Assembly: GCA_020205615.1 (NCBI GenBank)
Contig: CM035165.1
Span: 84,134,005-84,198,004, forward strand
Direction: 5' to 3'
Length of the DNA stretch: 64,000 nucleotides
DNA from: Panax quinquefolius
Taxonomy: Eukaryota > Streptophyta > Magnoliopsida > Apiales > Araliaceae
Shown: positions 51,176 to 62,600 of the stretch, piece by piece
Numbering within the stretch: position 1 is the first letter of the stretch
Layout: every line of letters starts with the position of its first letter
Notes under the pieces: generated by a model
Database searches by the model: none
Seen by the model: only the letters and a program-made list of their open reading frames with translations
Told to the model about the DNA's origin: nothing
Program-made: the position numbers and the translations under genes

Positions 51176-52962
51176 TGTATGCTAAATTACGATTTAGAAA
51201 GAGAACTTGGTTTTACAGTGAAAAATAGATATACGAATATATGTTTTGTAGAAATATCAAAATTTTGTATGCTAACTAAGGAATTGAACTATACATGTTA
51301 ACTGGTTTATATGTTGGTATACTGGTATGTCAAAGGTATTAAGTTGGTTATAAGCATAGAATTACGTTCACTGTAATTTAATATATCAACAATGTAGTTT
51401 TTGTTTTAAAAACAGTGTTTTCAAAGAATTAGTTTATGATATTATTGATTAGTGGTGGGTAATTGGTATATAGATGATTGTTAACATTTATGTGTAATTT
51501 ATGTGAAGTTATACATGTTAATTGGGGTTACTTGTTGTTAGAAATCAAGACAGTAGCTTTGGCTCTGTTCTTCGTTTTGCTTCTATGAGTTTCGGCGCCC
51601 CAACGTCAAAATTCACGCTCCAACGTCAAGTTCGCGCTAGCACACTAAAATCGGCGCTTGACCCGGACTTCAAGGCCAGCAGAGCCAAGCGCCAGACTTT
51701 CATGACTGCTGAGAGACCGAGTCCCTATATAATTCTCGCGTCGGAGAGCCACATCAGCGCCGGAGCGCCACATCAGCGCCGCAATGGCGTGGCCTGATTC
51801 AAAGCTGGCAGCCATGCATGGCCACTTAGCGAATATTACAAATGATGACATCATGCTTGCGAAGTTTGAAATTTTAATAGTAATACTATAAGACCAAATA
51901 ATTATGTTATTATAGTATTGTAATGTGTTGAACGAATATGGTGTTAATACCTAACGAGTTTATTATCGTTTAGGAATATAATTTGATTTCATGGTTAGAT
52001 ATTTAAACCATACGTGATGTAGCGTTGATTATGACTAATCATGTCATGTTAATATATGTATATAGGATATTGTGATTTGGATAATAACGATTTAATCTAC
52101 ACACAAGGTAAGTTTTCTAACTCCATACTCTCGTTGAGTTAGTTTGTTGTGTTAATGAAAGTTCTTTAACTCTATAATTGAGCAAAATTCTAAATCTATT
52201 ATTTTCATTAATCAACTTGATTTTATTTAGCTATTGATGATGATACAAGATTCCCATCTCCACACTTTCGTGGAGATAGTTATTATGATTATACAAGTTT
52301 TTCTTAACTCTAAACTTGTTATATTAGCATGCAAGTACCTTTATTCTGTTGAACCAGTTTATCGTTCAAGTTATTATTTGTTGTGCATGTTTGATATTAA
52401 ATTCTAAGATGTAACCTTAGCTTAATGTTATTCAAAGTAGGGTATGATGTGTTATTCAATTGTTATGCTATTAGATTATCCCTAAAGCATGAACTTAGAA
52501 CGAAATGTTTATTTAGTTATGATTATTCAATAACATAGTGTTATTATCTTTTATTCAACTAATCCTTAGTTGATGTCCATTAAATTCCAAATTACCTTGA
52601 AGTGTATCCAAACCAAACTATCTTTGGGGCGGACTTGTACTCAAAATACTGAGATGAACAACCCTATTTATAGGGGTTACGCTTAGTTTTTTACTTTGCG
52701 CTGAAATGTTTGTATACAATACATGTACGAAGGGTTGATCCCCCTAAGTACCTTGAAGTCATTATAGTCGTATGACTGTAAAAGTTTAAGTTGAAAGATT
52801 ACTTATAACTGTGGACAAGGTTCGTGGTCATTAAACCCTCAGTTGAATGTTTAAGATGTTAATAGAATTTATTGTTCAATTCTTTTGAGCCCCTGAATGG
52901 GCAAGGAATGTTTCAGTTCTTTTGAGCCTCTGAATAGATAAGGAATGTTCAATGTTCGTCAC
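50334..52962 (+). repeat. 3' LTR of G (3' end truncated)
   Basis: Starts tgtaaactat and follows H and B LTRs until about 52900, where a ~40-bp segment is duplicated (TTTTGAGCC...GGAATGTT) and the LTR is cut. (AT)n at 51135-51176; GC-rich cassette 51575-51800; TCAACTAA/TTAGTTGA (52555-52573) and CCAAA/TTTGG (52613-52627). The GCTCAC stem-loop is lost with the truncated end. Confidence 0.88.
51135..51176. repeat. (AT)n/(GT)n microsatellite in LTR G
   Basis: AT run passing into a short GT run, at the position of the AT run in LTR B. Confidence 0.95.
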
Positions 52963-53047
52963 ACATTCTTTTATGCACACATGCCTTGGAGTTGTTTGAT
53001 AAAAAGTTGTTTGGATGAAAAGTAGTTTTTCCAAACAAGTGGGGGAT
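52963..53047 (+). other. 3' end of E interior with polypurine tract
   Basis: About 85 bp of Copia sequence ending aaacaagtgggggat (53033-53047), the expected PPT, directly before the 3' LTR. Confidence 0.75.
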
Positions 53048-53238
53048 TGATAGAAGATTGTTTGATAAAACTATTTTTCTTTAGTTTCATTTAATAGAAG
53101 TTTATTTTATTTTGGAACAAAAGGAAAATAGTGAGACTATTCAAATTCTATTTAACTATTAATTATTACTAATATGTAACTTACATAATTAGTACTAATA
53201 AGTATAGTTAAATATATAATTGAATAGTTATAATGTAA

Positions 53239-53276
<38 letters not shown>

Positions 53277-53604
53277 TGTGTATATATAGATATATGTATA
53301 CATAAGAGATACGTATATGATATATAGAGAAGTTACATGGAAGATTTACATAAGTGAACGTTTCTTCTATCTTCTCCATTCTTCTTACAAACAAATAACT
53401 ACTGCAAAGTAGTGTTCATTTGAAATTTTCTGTGAATTGCTATCACGGATTATTCACCAAGGCTTGACATATATCCTGGAGGTATATCGTCTACAACCCA
53501 TAGCAAACCGATCGTGGTGGGGGAGATAAAGACCTTAAGGACAGTGATAACCCGTGTCACGTCTTCTACAACAATCTTGACTCTACGAAGCTACAATTCT
53601 AACA
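53048..53604 (+). repeat. 3' LTR of E
   Basis: Complete, 557 bp, TGATAG...CTAACA with near-perfect short inverted ends. An (AT)n run (53241-53273) may serve as the TATA region. The segment ataaagaccttaag (53525-53538) is the complement of sequence just after the 5' LTR. Confidence 0.92.
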
Positions 53605-53951
53605 AATAACAAAAAACCCGTGAGATCTAAAGACTGGAAAAGCTTGTCATAGTGTTCTAGAAATGCAGGGATTTTTTCAGTCGCCTGTAGGCGGTTTAGT
53701 GAGCAGTCAACCCAGTTTGACCGATCATAACTTGAGTTCTAGACACGATCAGACCATGTTTCAAGTTCCAGAATAAAGACCACATAACATACGAAAAGTC
53801 TATAACATAAAACACACATAACATCAAACACATAAAGAACTAGAGGCTCTGACATTTGCTTGTCAGACCTTATTTTTCAATTTTTCCAGATTTCTAAAAA
53901 TGTTTGATTCGTGCATCTAAGTGTTATAGATCCATGATCTATCAACCTAGA
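53605..53951 (-). repeat. 3' LTR of D, segment 2
   Basis: Continues D's LTR after E (aataacaaaaaacccg...), matching 61471-61815. It ends in ctaga, the duplicated target of I. Confidence 0.92.
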
Positions 53952-54106
53952 TGTAAGACCCCAACTTATTATAAATAAAATCGAATTTACTCTAATTATA
54001 TTTATGAATAATAAGGTATTAATTTGATATAATTCTCTCGTTATGGGTGAAATGTGCAAATTTTGCAAAATATACAAGTGGTTATAAAATAATCATTATT
54101 GTCGGG

Positions 54107-54152
54107 GAATATTCGTTTGGTCGTGGAATATTCTTGTTGTCGGAGAATATTC
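54107..54152 (+). promoter_or_regulatory. Three GAATATTC motifs, 19-bp spacing
   Basis: GAATATTC at 54107, 54126 and 54145, each in a GTCG-NG context. GAAnnTTC is the core of a plant heat-shock element, so heat control is possible (inference). F LTRs have the same set, with the third copy altered. They lie about 1 kb from the TATA box. Confidence 0.45.
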
Positions 54153-55138
54153 GTACGACAGCGCAATCATTTGTGGGCCCCATAACAGAATAACTGTCGG
54201 ATGAAGAAAACGACAAGTTTGAGTTTTTATAAATAACGGCGTAGTTGTTACCGTTAACACTGTTGGAATACCCGATGGTTAAAATACTGATGTCTGGCGT
54301 GGATGCGAAGATTCTTGAATTATTGATCCTTACGTAAGAAGGCACTACTCAATAACTATTGCAGTATTTACTGTTCAATATTTTATTTTATTGATTCAAT
54401 AATTGCTACGTTTATATTTTATATTATTGTTGTTTCAATAATTGTCACTGCACAGTATTTCCCATTATCAGGTCAATAATTCATATTATTTGAATAATAT
54501 TATTAGATAGCATTATTGGCAATGTCTAGAAAGTTCTGTCAAGGAGAGGTTTGGTCACCTAATTGCACGCCAGTAAGGAGAAATTCTTATTGGAAAGCCC
54601 CTCTTTCCTAGGAACGGTCTGGTTGTCATAAATGTGATTCTGTAATATTATTTGTGAATAATTAATTATTGATTCATATGATAAGGAAATATTTATTTTA
54701 TGTGGATATAAATGTTGGATATATTTATTGTGGTTAAAAATGAAGGAGTTAATGTTGAGGTGTTTTATCAGTATTTTTGTCGGAATGAAGGTATTAAAAA
54801 TTAAACCCGGTGTTTTTGAGATATATTGTGTGAGTTATAATTTTAATCCAGACCATTGGATCGTTGTAATTTTTGGATATGTTATACATATATAAGTTGA
54901 GTATATGTCCACAAATTTTGAACCAATTAAAAATGAACGTATGATTTGTTATGAATTTTAAGAGGTGGTGATTCGTAAATTAGGTTTATAAATAATTTTG
55001 GTGGAAAATTCTAGAATTGAGTGGGCCCCACTTGTGGTTGGTGAAGAAATGTGCTGAATTTATTTTAAATGTGGTGGGTGGGAATAGTAGCGAAGTAAAG
55101 CCATGAGTTGCAGCAGTCAAGTCTCGCTAACATTTTCC

Positions 55139-55146
55139 TATAAATA
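55139..55146 (+). promoter_or_regulatory. TATA box of solo LTR I
   Basis: TATAAATA followed by GAGGG, a canonical plant TATA context; conserved in both F LTRs. Confidence 0.65.
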
Positions 55147-56438
55147 GAGGGCTAAGTTAGAATTGAAAATCACACCGTAGAAACAAGTTTCTCTCTTTCT
55201 CTCTCTAGATTATTGAGGTTATTTTATGAGTATTTAGATACTTTGTGAGTTTCTATTCATCGATTGCAAGTTTCCTTCAAATTTTATCCGATATTCCGAT
55301 CGGAAATCTTGATATTTTGAGGTAAGGGATGTTATTTTCTTCATATATGATATTATTTCTTCAATATCATTATCGAAGTATTGATCACGAATTTTTATCA
55401 AATTTGGAACTTTTTGTGTTGGGGTTACTATTATTCACGATACTGCATGACTATTCACATATCTGGACAAGACTATTCACGAATACGGCACCTTATTCAA
55501 GAAAAATGAAATTTTCTTCTTTTGTCCAAGATGTCTATTATGGTTACTATCTTTGATTGTATTCATGTTTTGATCTTTATTTTTGAATTCTGCTTCAAAA
55601 TTGGTATTTATGAAGTATTATTGATCTTGGATAAACTGTTATACGAATCCCTACTATTTGTCCTTCCGTTTCACTGGATTCATTTTCTTTAAAATATTTT
55701 TCATCATCCTCAATCCTAAATTATGATATTACTAAATATCTTCGGCCTGTAGTACAAAGATAAATTATTAACTGATGAATATCTTTGGCCCGTAGTGCAA
55801 AGATGAACAGGTGTTGAAATGAACATGACCAACTGGTGATACAAATGAATATCTTTGGCCTGTAGTGCAAAGATGAATATTTGATTAAAGATGTATATTG
55901 ATTGTTGTTACAGGGATAAAATATTGATGATGGACTTTTAAATCTTAGAAGATAGTAGAACTCATTCTCTACTTGACTCTTCTAATGGATTGCTATTTCC
56001 GCTGCAGTTGTTGATCTAAAACTTGTTGACTATTATATTTTATCAGATTTTTCCCTGTTGAAGACTAACGATAATTTGTTGTATATTATCTTAGTCATAA
56101 AATTCTTTACTGGGCTAGTTGAGCTCACCCTTTTCCTTTTTGTTCCATTTTTCTCAGGAGGTGAGAACATAGCAAGAACTAGTCGGGGTACGGAGTGATG
56201 GTTCTAGAAAGATGTTTTAGCAATCCTCACTATTTCTGTAAAATAGTGTTTGAATAATTGTAACGAGGACTTATTTGAGTGTGGATATTGTCTAGAAGAC
56301 AATATTTGTATTTAAACTCACAGTATGTGTTATCGTATTTTGCACGATAATTGTATTATTGAAGTTGTAGTTTGCTTTCTGTATCATGTATTTGGCGACT
56401 CAGAATGGGTGTTCTATACCTATTTTGGGGGCGTCACA

Positions 56439-57867
56439 CTAGATCACTTATATAAACCCCAATACACAACTTTAACAAACCAATTCCAACAACTAACATC
56501 AAATAATCAGATTTCAAGATTTAGGGTTTTATACCTTTTGAGCTTTGATTTTTGGATCTCACTTTGTTGATCTGATCCGGTCAAGCTAAGGACTGTTATT
56601 AGCTTATCTTATCTAACTTTCCCACTCTACATTTTGAATTTTAGAGAGAGACGAGGCTTGGCAAGTTTGCTAAATAAAGTAAGTGATTTTACTTACTTAA
56701 ATCTTATAAATTTTTGATTCAATGTATCTCATTTTGCTAGGTGTCACTAATGATAAAATTTGGCTGAGATATATTTACATGGCTAGGGTTAGATTTTGGT
56801 GAACAACTTCTCCTAAAGTCAACACCTATAAACCAACTTAATAAAATATAAAAAGGGCACAAAAGTCATTTAGCTATCCATTCTAATGTCATTTTTGACA
56901 TTTGATCAAACCCTCGGGGTTTAGGGTTTAAGTTAGGGTTTAGGGTTTGAAAACCTTTAGGGTTTAGGGTTTGGAAAATCCTTAGGCTTTAGAAAAATAA
57001 AATCTAGAATTTCCAAATTAGGTTTTCAAAATAGAAAATTAATATTTCTAAATTATAATTAGAATTTTCTAATTATATTAAAATTCCTTAATCATAATTT
57101 AAATCTTGCTAATTAGGATTAATATTTCCTAATTAAAATCGTTAATTTGGCAATTAGGGTCGTAATTGGTCATTGGGGTTTTAACCTAGAATTAGGGTTT
57201 TAATTAGAAAATAATATTTCTAATTTATAAATTAGATTTCGTAATTAGGGTTTTCTACTTACTCATAACTTGAAAATTATGATTAATATTTCCTAATTAA
57301 CATTACAATTATTAAATTAACACTTAGGTTTTCCCGAATTATAAATTAGGGTTTCAAATCCATAAATTGGTGTTTAAAAATCTAAAATTAGGGTTTGCTA
57401 AATAATTAAGCTTTACCCTAATTAATATTATAATATATTGCACTTAAGCAATATAATAATCATTTAAATTTCTAGATTAGGGTTTTATACATCGAATTAG
57501 GGTTTCGAATTCCCGGAACTGAAATTAGGGTTTCCAGAACCGGTTTCTAGGGTTTCTTATCAATCGTTAAGGTTTTCTAACCGAACGTTGACGTTCTTAA
57601 TATATACTTAGGGTTTGTTACAGATATCGTTTATCTGGTCAACCCTTGACCCTTAACCATATACTGTACACATATACATAGAACATATTCACGTATTTCC
57701 TTAATCCTGAATAATTCACCTAAATCCTTCACAGAATTTTGAAATCCTCAAAATTCCATCTTAAAAATATCAAACGCATACACTAATTTTCTGTCTAGGT
57801 TCTAATTTTGAACCTTAAATCAATTAATAAAAATTTTAAAAATTTTCTAAATTCTCGGGTTGTCACA
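56439..57867 (-). repeat. 3' LTR of D, segment 3
   Basis: Resumes at ctagatcactt and ends ctcgggttgtcaca. It matches 61812-63211 and includes the telobox-rich block. Confidence 0.92.
56910..57615. repeat. Telomere-like AGGGTTT cluster in D 3' LTR
   Basis: Runs of TTTAGGG units at 56918-56985, then scattered TTAGGGTTT motifs to 57615. The 5' LTR has the same cluster at 62285-62965. It is part of the LTR, so not a true telomere remnant. Confidence 0.9.
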
Positions 57868-57904
57868 TTCACCCCTTCTTCTAAAAATTTCATCCCCGAA
57901 ATTT

Positions 57905-57953
57905 ACCTTACACCTTACACCATACACCATACACCATACACCATACACCATAC
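57905..57953. repeat. 7-bp minisatellite (ACACCAT)n
   Basis: About six units of a 7-bp repeat beside D's polypurine tract, with ORFs through it that are artefacts. Confidence 0.95.
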
Positions 57954-59652
57954 ATACACAGCATCACATGCTACCCAATATACCACTCACAAGAGTAAAA
58001 ATTTTCAAATTTTCTTTGAGGAGCCATATAGACTATTTATTCATCATTTTCGCAAAGGTTATATGGAAATTCATCCATGAAACCGTCATAACTTACGAGA
58101 CACAAAGGGTGGTTAGCCCGATATGCCTGTATTGTTAATCTTCACTGGTGAACAATTTGTTCCTCTTATCGTGAAGCATAAACTTTTACCTCAGTCTTAT
58201 TGGATTTCGCACCAAAGGAAATTGGTTGGGGAAATTTTCAAAGAACTCTTAGAGTTTTCATAACCTTAGTCTAGCTGAATCGAATAGCGTAGACTTATAT
58301 CAATAATTTAATTCAATCGAATTATTTAGGTGTAGCAAAACCCAGCTGGCAAATTAAATTTTATTGAAAATATTTTTGAGAATGACGTCATGATGCCGTA
58401 CTGTATTAACAGTCCATTTGAGGATGCAGTCATTGAGTGACTTTGTCATAACACATCATACAATAGTGGAACAATGATTTTCAGATCAAATTCGCACTAA
58501 GTATTCCTGCATTTACAACTCTATCAACTTTTATCATCTCTGCACCAGGTTACATAGTACATGAATGATAAATAAAAGATATTTTGATATTTCAAATCAT
58601 TTGCGTCTAGCTGAAATAAGTAGCATAGACTATACTTTAAACCGTTTCAAAAATGATTACGAGTCTACATTTTTTTTTCTTTTCAAAAGCACATAGTGCG
58701 TATTTAGCTTAATGTCAACATTTCGAAGTCTAGCATAGCTAGGAGTTTCGGAAAACTTATGTCTCCACTAATAATCATTGGCTTAACAATCTATCTGTTC
58801 CTATTATCTTTAATACTTCATTCACACTCAACTATACCCAGTCCGTAAAACCACACTTATGAGCCCATAAATTGCCACAATCATATGAGTTTAAGAACTT
58901 TCCTAGACAGACCTTTGGCGTTCATTCACTGAGGGGTTCATAAAAATTTCATATAACTATGAATCAAGTATGTCACATAAGTATGAGTTTTAAGAACTCA
59001 TACTTAACCTTATATCATCTACCTATGACCTATCTATCTGTTATACACATGAGAAAGGAATCACCCTCTTAACATGCATATATCAAATAGCGACACAAAC
59101 ATTTCAATGATTATCATTGCTGTAACTAAGTAGTTTTTTACACCAAGTACAATTCTCCGCCCACACGAGGAATCATCAACTCATTCTGATACATGAATCC
59201 TCAATTGAATCCCCACCTAACACTAACACCCTTCTCAATACGAATTTCATTTAACTCGTATTCATAATCCTTTCCTGAATATGTACCAATTCATAGTACA
59301 ACTGACACCCAACAATCTTGCTGTAAACTGTTCAATCATTAGATTGATTCTTCTCCCTGTTATCACCTTATCAGATCACTGGGTGATCTTATCGTATATA
59401 TTACGATTTATTTCTATGTCTTGATCGTTTTGTTTTACGATCTTCTATCACTACACTTTTAGTCTTTTAGACTATATCTATTTCTCACTAATGTTCAACT
59501 TTATTATCAGAGTTAGGGAACTCTGTATCTTATAACTCACCGAGATTCGTCTTTGAATCTTACCAACACACTAACTCTATTTGAGTTAGTACTTATCCTA
59601 ATCATTGCAGTTATTAGTCTCAGGTATTCCTACCCAAGGTTCATAACCTACA

Positions 59653-59664
59653 GCTTTGATACCA
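59653..59664 (-). other. Primer-binding site of D
   Basis: The - strand reads TGGTATCAAAGC two bases from the LTR start at 59667; an AGGTT/AACCT hairpin (59637-59649) follows in the element's sense. Confidence 0.9.
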
Positions 59665-59666
59665 AC

Positions 59667-62600
59667 TGTAAGGGCCCCGAATTCGAGGTCCCGAATCACC
59701 GCGGATCCGGTTCGATCATTCTAACACTATTACTATATTCGGATCCGGTTCGATCATTCATGGCAACCAACAATGATTAACCATAAGCGTATCCGAATGA
59801 AACAACTCTTAGTAGAGTTAAGTAAAAGCAAACTTGGCTGAACCGTTGATTACCGCTACGTAATTTATATCGCTTTATCCGAAGACCTAATATTAGTAAT
59901 ATAGATCTCCAATATTAGAATAATATCATCACAATATAATACCATTATATATATAGACATACACAGAATAACCTAAACACATAACACATAACCCTATCAG
60001 TCTATAACACATATAAGACTCGGTATCAAGTCAAACTATTGTAGTCTGAGTTGAATCAGACACAAATCTGACATCCCGAAGGTCTAGTCAGACTTTTATC
60101 GAGTCTAAGTTCAATTAAACTCTGCCTAAACACTTAACAATTAACTCAGATAATTTTAATAACAGTTGAAATATTTTTGTAAGCTCGTAATAATTTTTAA
60201 ATAATTATTACTATTTATCGTAAATTTTCAATCATTAAAATTATATTTAAATGAATTTAATACCACATAATTCCTTTATCATTAATATTTATTTATTATC
60301 AAATATTAATGAAAATCATCACTTAATATTATAATATATTTATAATATATCAAAGTATTTTTAATAACTTAAAATCATAATTATATAATTTTAAACAATT
60401 AAATTCATTATCCGATAATTGCTTTTAATATTAAAATATTAATATTTTCATGACAAAATATCAAAAGTTATATTTTATAACTTAAAATATTTTTATAACA
60501 CTTAAATCATTTTTATATGATTTATAGAATATTAATTCTATTTTTCCATAATTTATTTAATATAGTTATTAAATAAACAAATTATCATTAATATTAATTA
60601 ATTAATAAAATTCATCCTAAAATATTAAAAGTCACTTTGAAAATATCTTTAAATATTTTCTTATACATTAATATTATTAATTTTTCATGATTTTTCATGT
60701 ATTAAAATTATTTTAAATAATTTATTTAATAATATAATTAAATAAATTAAATACCATTTATATTCCAAAAATATTAAATATTTATGAAATATACTCTAAA
60801 TAATTTAAAACTATTTTTCGGACTTTAAAATAATTTTTCAGAATTTATTTAGTATTTTTAATAATTAAAAACAATTTTTATCTATTTATTTAATTAAAAT
60901 TATTAATTTTCGAAATGAAGTGTCGATATAGGAGCCTTAGGTGACGAATCCGTCGCTAATGGTGTTCTTGGCCCTGTTCTTGAGCTTCATGTATGGAATT
61001 GTTAGGGTAGTACCTTTGACGATAAAATTCCTAGTTATTTGATGTTTACGGGCTAGTATCCATTTTAATATCGTAGTAATCGATGTAGTACTACAACTAT
61101 AAACTAATTGTATGGCCAACATGCATCATAATGAGAGAGATTCAAGCGTCTAAATTTCTCGACAATATTTGTTCTTGAGTTTTCGGGTTGCCGAAACTTC
61201 AGCGATGTTAAGGTCCTTCTATGCTTGACCTTACATAGTTGATTCTAGGAATGGTTTGGGTGATCTATGAACTCAAACGTGTAGTAGAGGTGTCAGGGTA
61301 TACTAACATAGCATTAAACCCATCTTATAAAATCACCAAAAGTAGATCTATGCCGGTCAAACTACTTTGACCAGCAATATATTTAATCTTGTTATGTATC
61401 AAAGTGTTATAAAGCCTTGAATGTGTAGTAAACATACCATTCTACAAGATAACAACAACTACTTGTCCAAAATAACAAAAAACCCGTGAGATCTAAAGCC
61501 TGGAAAATCTTGTCAGAGTGTTCTAGAAATGCAGGGATTTTCGTACGCCTGGAAAGGCGATTTAAAGTGAATGGTCAACCCAGTTTGACCGAGCATAACT
61601 TGAGTTCTAGACACGATCAGACCATGTTTCAAGTTCCAGAATAAAGACCACATAACATACAACAAGTCTATAACATAAAACACACATAACATCAAACACA
61701 TAAAGAACTAGAGGCTCTGACATTTACTTGTCAGACCTTATTTTTTAATTTTTCCAGATTTCTTAAAATGCTTGATTCATGCATCTAAGTGTTATAGATC
61801 CATGATCTATCAACTCAGATCACTTATAGACACCCTAATACACAACTTTAACAAACCAATTCCAACAACTAACATCAAATAATCAGATTTCAAGAGTTAT
61901 GGTTTTATACCTTTTGAGCTTTAATTTTTGGATCTGACTTTGTTGATCTGATCCGGTCAAGCTAAGGACTATTACTAGCTTATCTTATCTCACTTTCTCA
62001 CTCTACATTTCGAATTTTAGAGAGAGACAAGGCTTGACAAGTTTGCTAAATAAAGTAAGTGATTTTACTTACTTCAATCTTATAAAATTTTGATTCAATG
62101 TATCTCATTTTGCTAGGTGTCACTAATGATCAGATTTGGCCGAGATATATTCACATGGCTAGGGTTAGGTTTTGCTGAACAACTTCTCCTAAAGTCAACA
62201 CCTATAAACCAACTTAATAAAATATAAAAAAGGCACAAAAGTCATTTAGCTATCCATTTTAATGGCATTTTTGACATTTGATCAAACCCTTAGGGTTTAG
62301 GGTTTGGGTTAGGGTTTAGGGTTTGAAAACCTTTAGGATTTAGGGTTTGGAAAATCCTTAGGGTTTAGAAAAATAAAATCTAGAATTTCCAAATTAGGTT
62401 TTTAAAATAGAAAATTAATATTTCTAAATTATATTTAGAATTTTCTAATTATATTAAAATTCCTTAATCATAATTTAAATCTTACTAATTAGGATTAACA
62501 TTTCCTAATTAAAATCGCTAATTTGGCAATTAGGGTCGTAATTGGTCATTAGGATTTTTAACTTGTAATTAGGGTTTTAATTAGAAAATAATATTTCTAA

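Larger units (their letters stand above)
43485..52962 (+). mobile_element. Element G: truncated Tekay-like copy, B family
   Basis: Close relative of B, on the + strand, inside E's interior. It begins mid-gag at the second zinc knuckle and ends inside its 3' LTR; both ends lack LTR termini and no target duplication is seen. Solo LTR H interrupts pol. The absence of a 5' half suggests recombination or deletion rather than a simple insertion. Confidence 0.9.
33134..53604 (+). mobile_element. Element E: Copia-type LTR element with foreign interior
   Basis: LTRs of about 557 bp (TGATAG...CTAACA) at 33134-33266 plus about 41390-41801 (split by F) and at 53048-53604. A polypurine tract aagtgggggat abuts the 3' LTR, as in plant Copia elements. 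The interior is 1.7 kb of AT-rich sequence with only a hint of Copia RT, then a truncated Tekay-like copy (G), then 85 bp before the PPT. The D LTR is interrupted cleanly, but the A-rich flanks (ccaaaa / aataac) do not give a clear 5-bp duplication. Confidence 0.8.
53952..56438 (+). repeat. Solo LTR I, F family
   Basis: tgtaagaccccaac ... gggggcgtcaca, 2,487 bp, with perfect ctaga on both sides (53947-53951, 56439-56443). Related to F's LTRs but in the other orientation. Holds a GAATATTC triplet, a TATA box, three ATCTTTG/CAAAGAT hairpin units (55736-55874) and the GGGCT/AGCTC stem-loop (56112-56126). Confidence 0.95.
57868..59666 (-). other. Non-coding internal domain of D
   Basis: 1,799 bp from the PPT (57868-57897 on the - strand, agaaggggtgaa) to the PBS. 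No coding similarity. It is colinear with C's interior: stem-loops GTCTA/TAGAC at 58269-58294 and 58605-58630, CCAA/TTGG at 58212-58225, CATGACGTCAT-like near 58383-58393, and TGATTTGAAATATCAAAAT on the - strand at 58581-58599. Confidence 0.8.

Noticed and set aside
56918..56985. Interstitial telomere from a chromosome fusion.
   Set aside because: The same motif cluster occurs in both LTRs of D, so it is part of the element.
57808..58138. Two overlapping ORFs near D's polypurine tract.
   Set aside because: They run through the 7-bp minisatellite and the LTR end and have no coding character.
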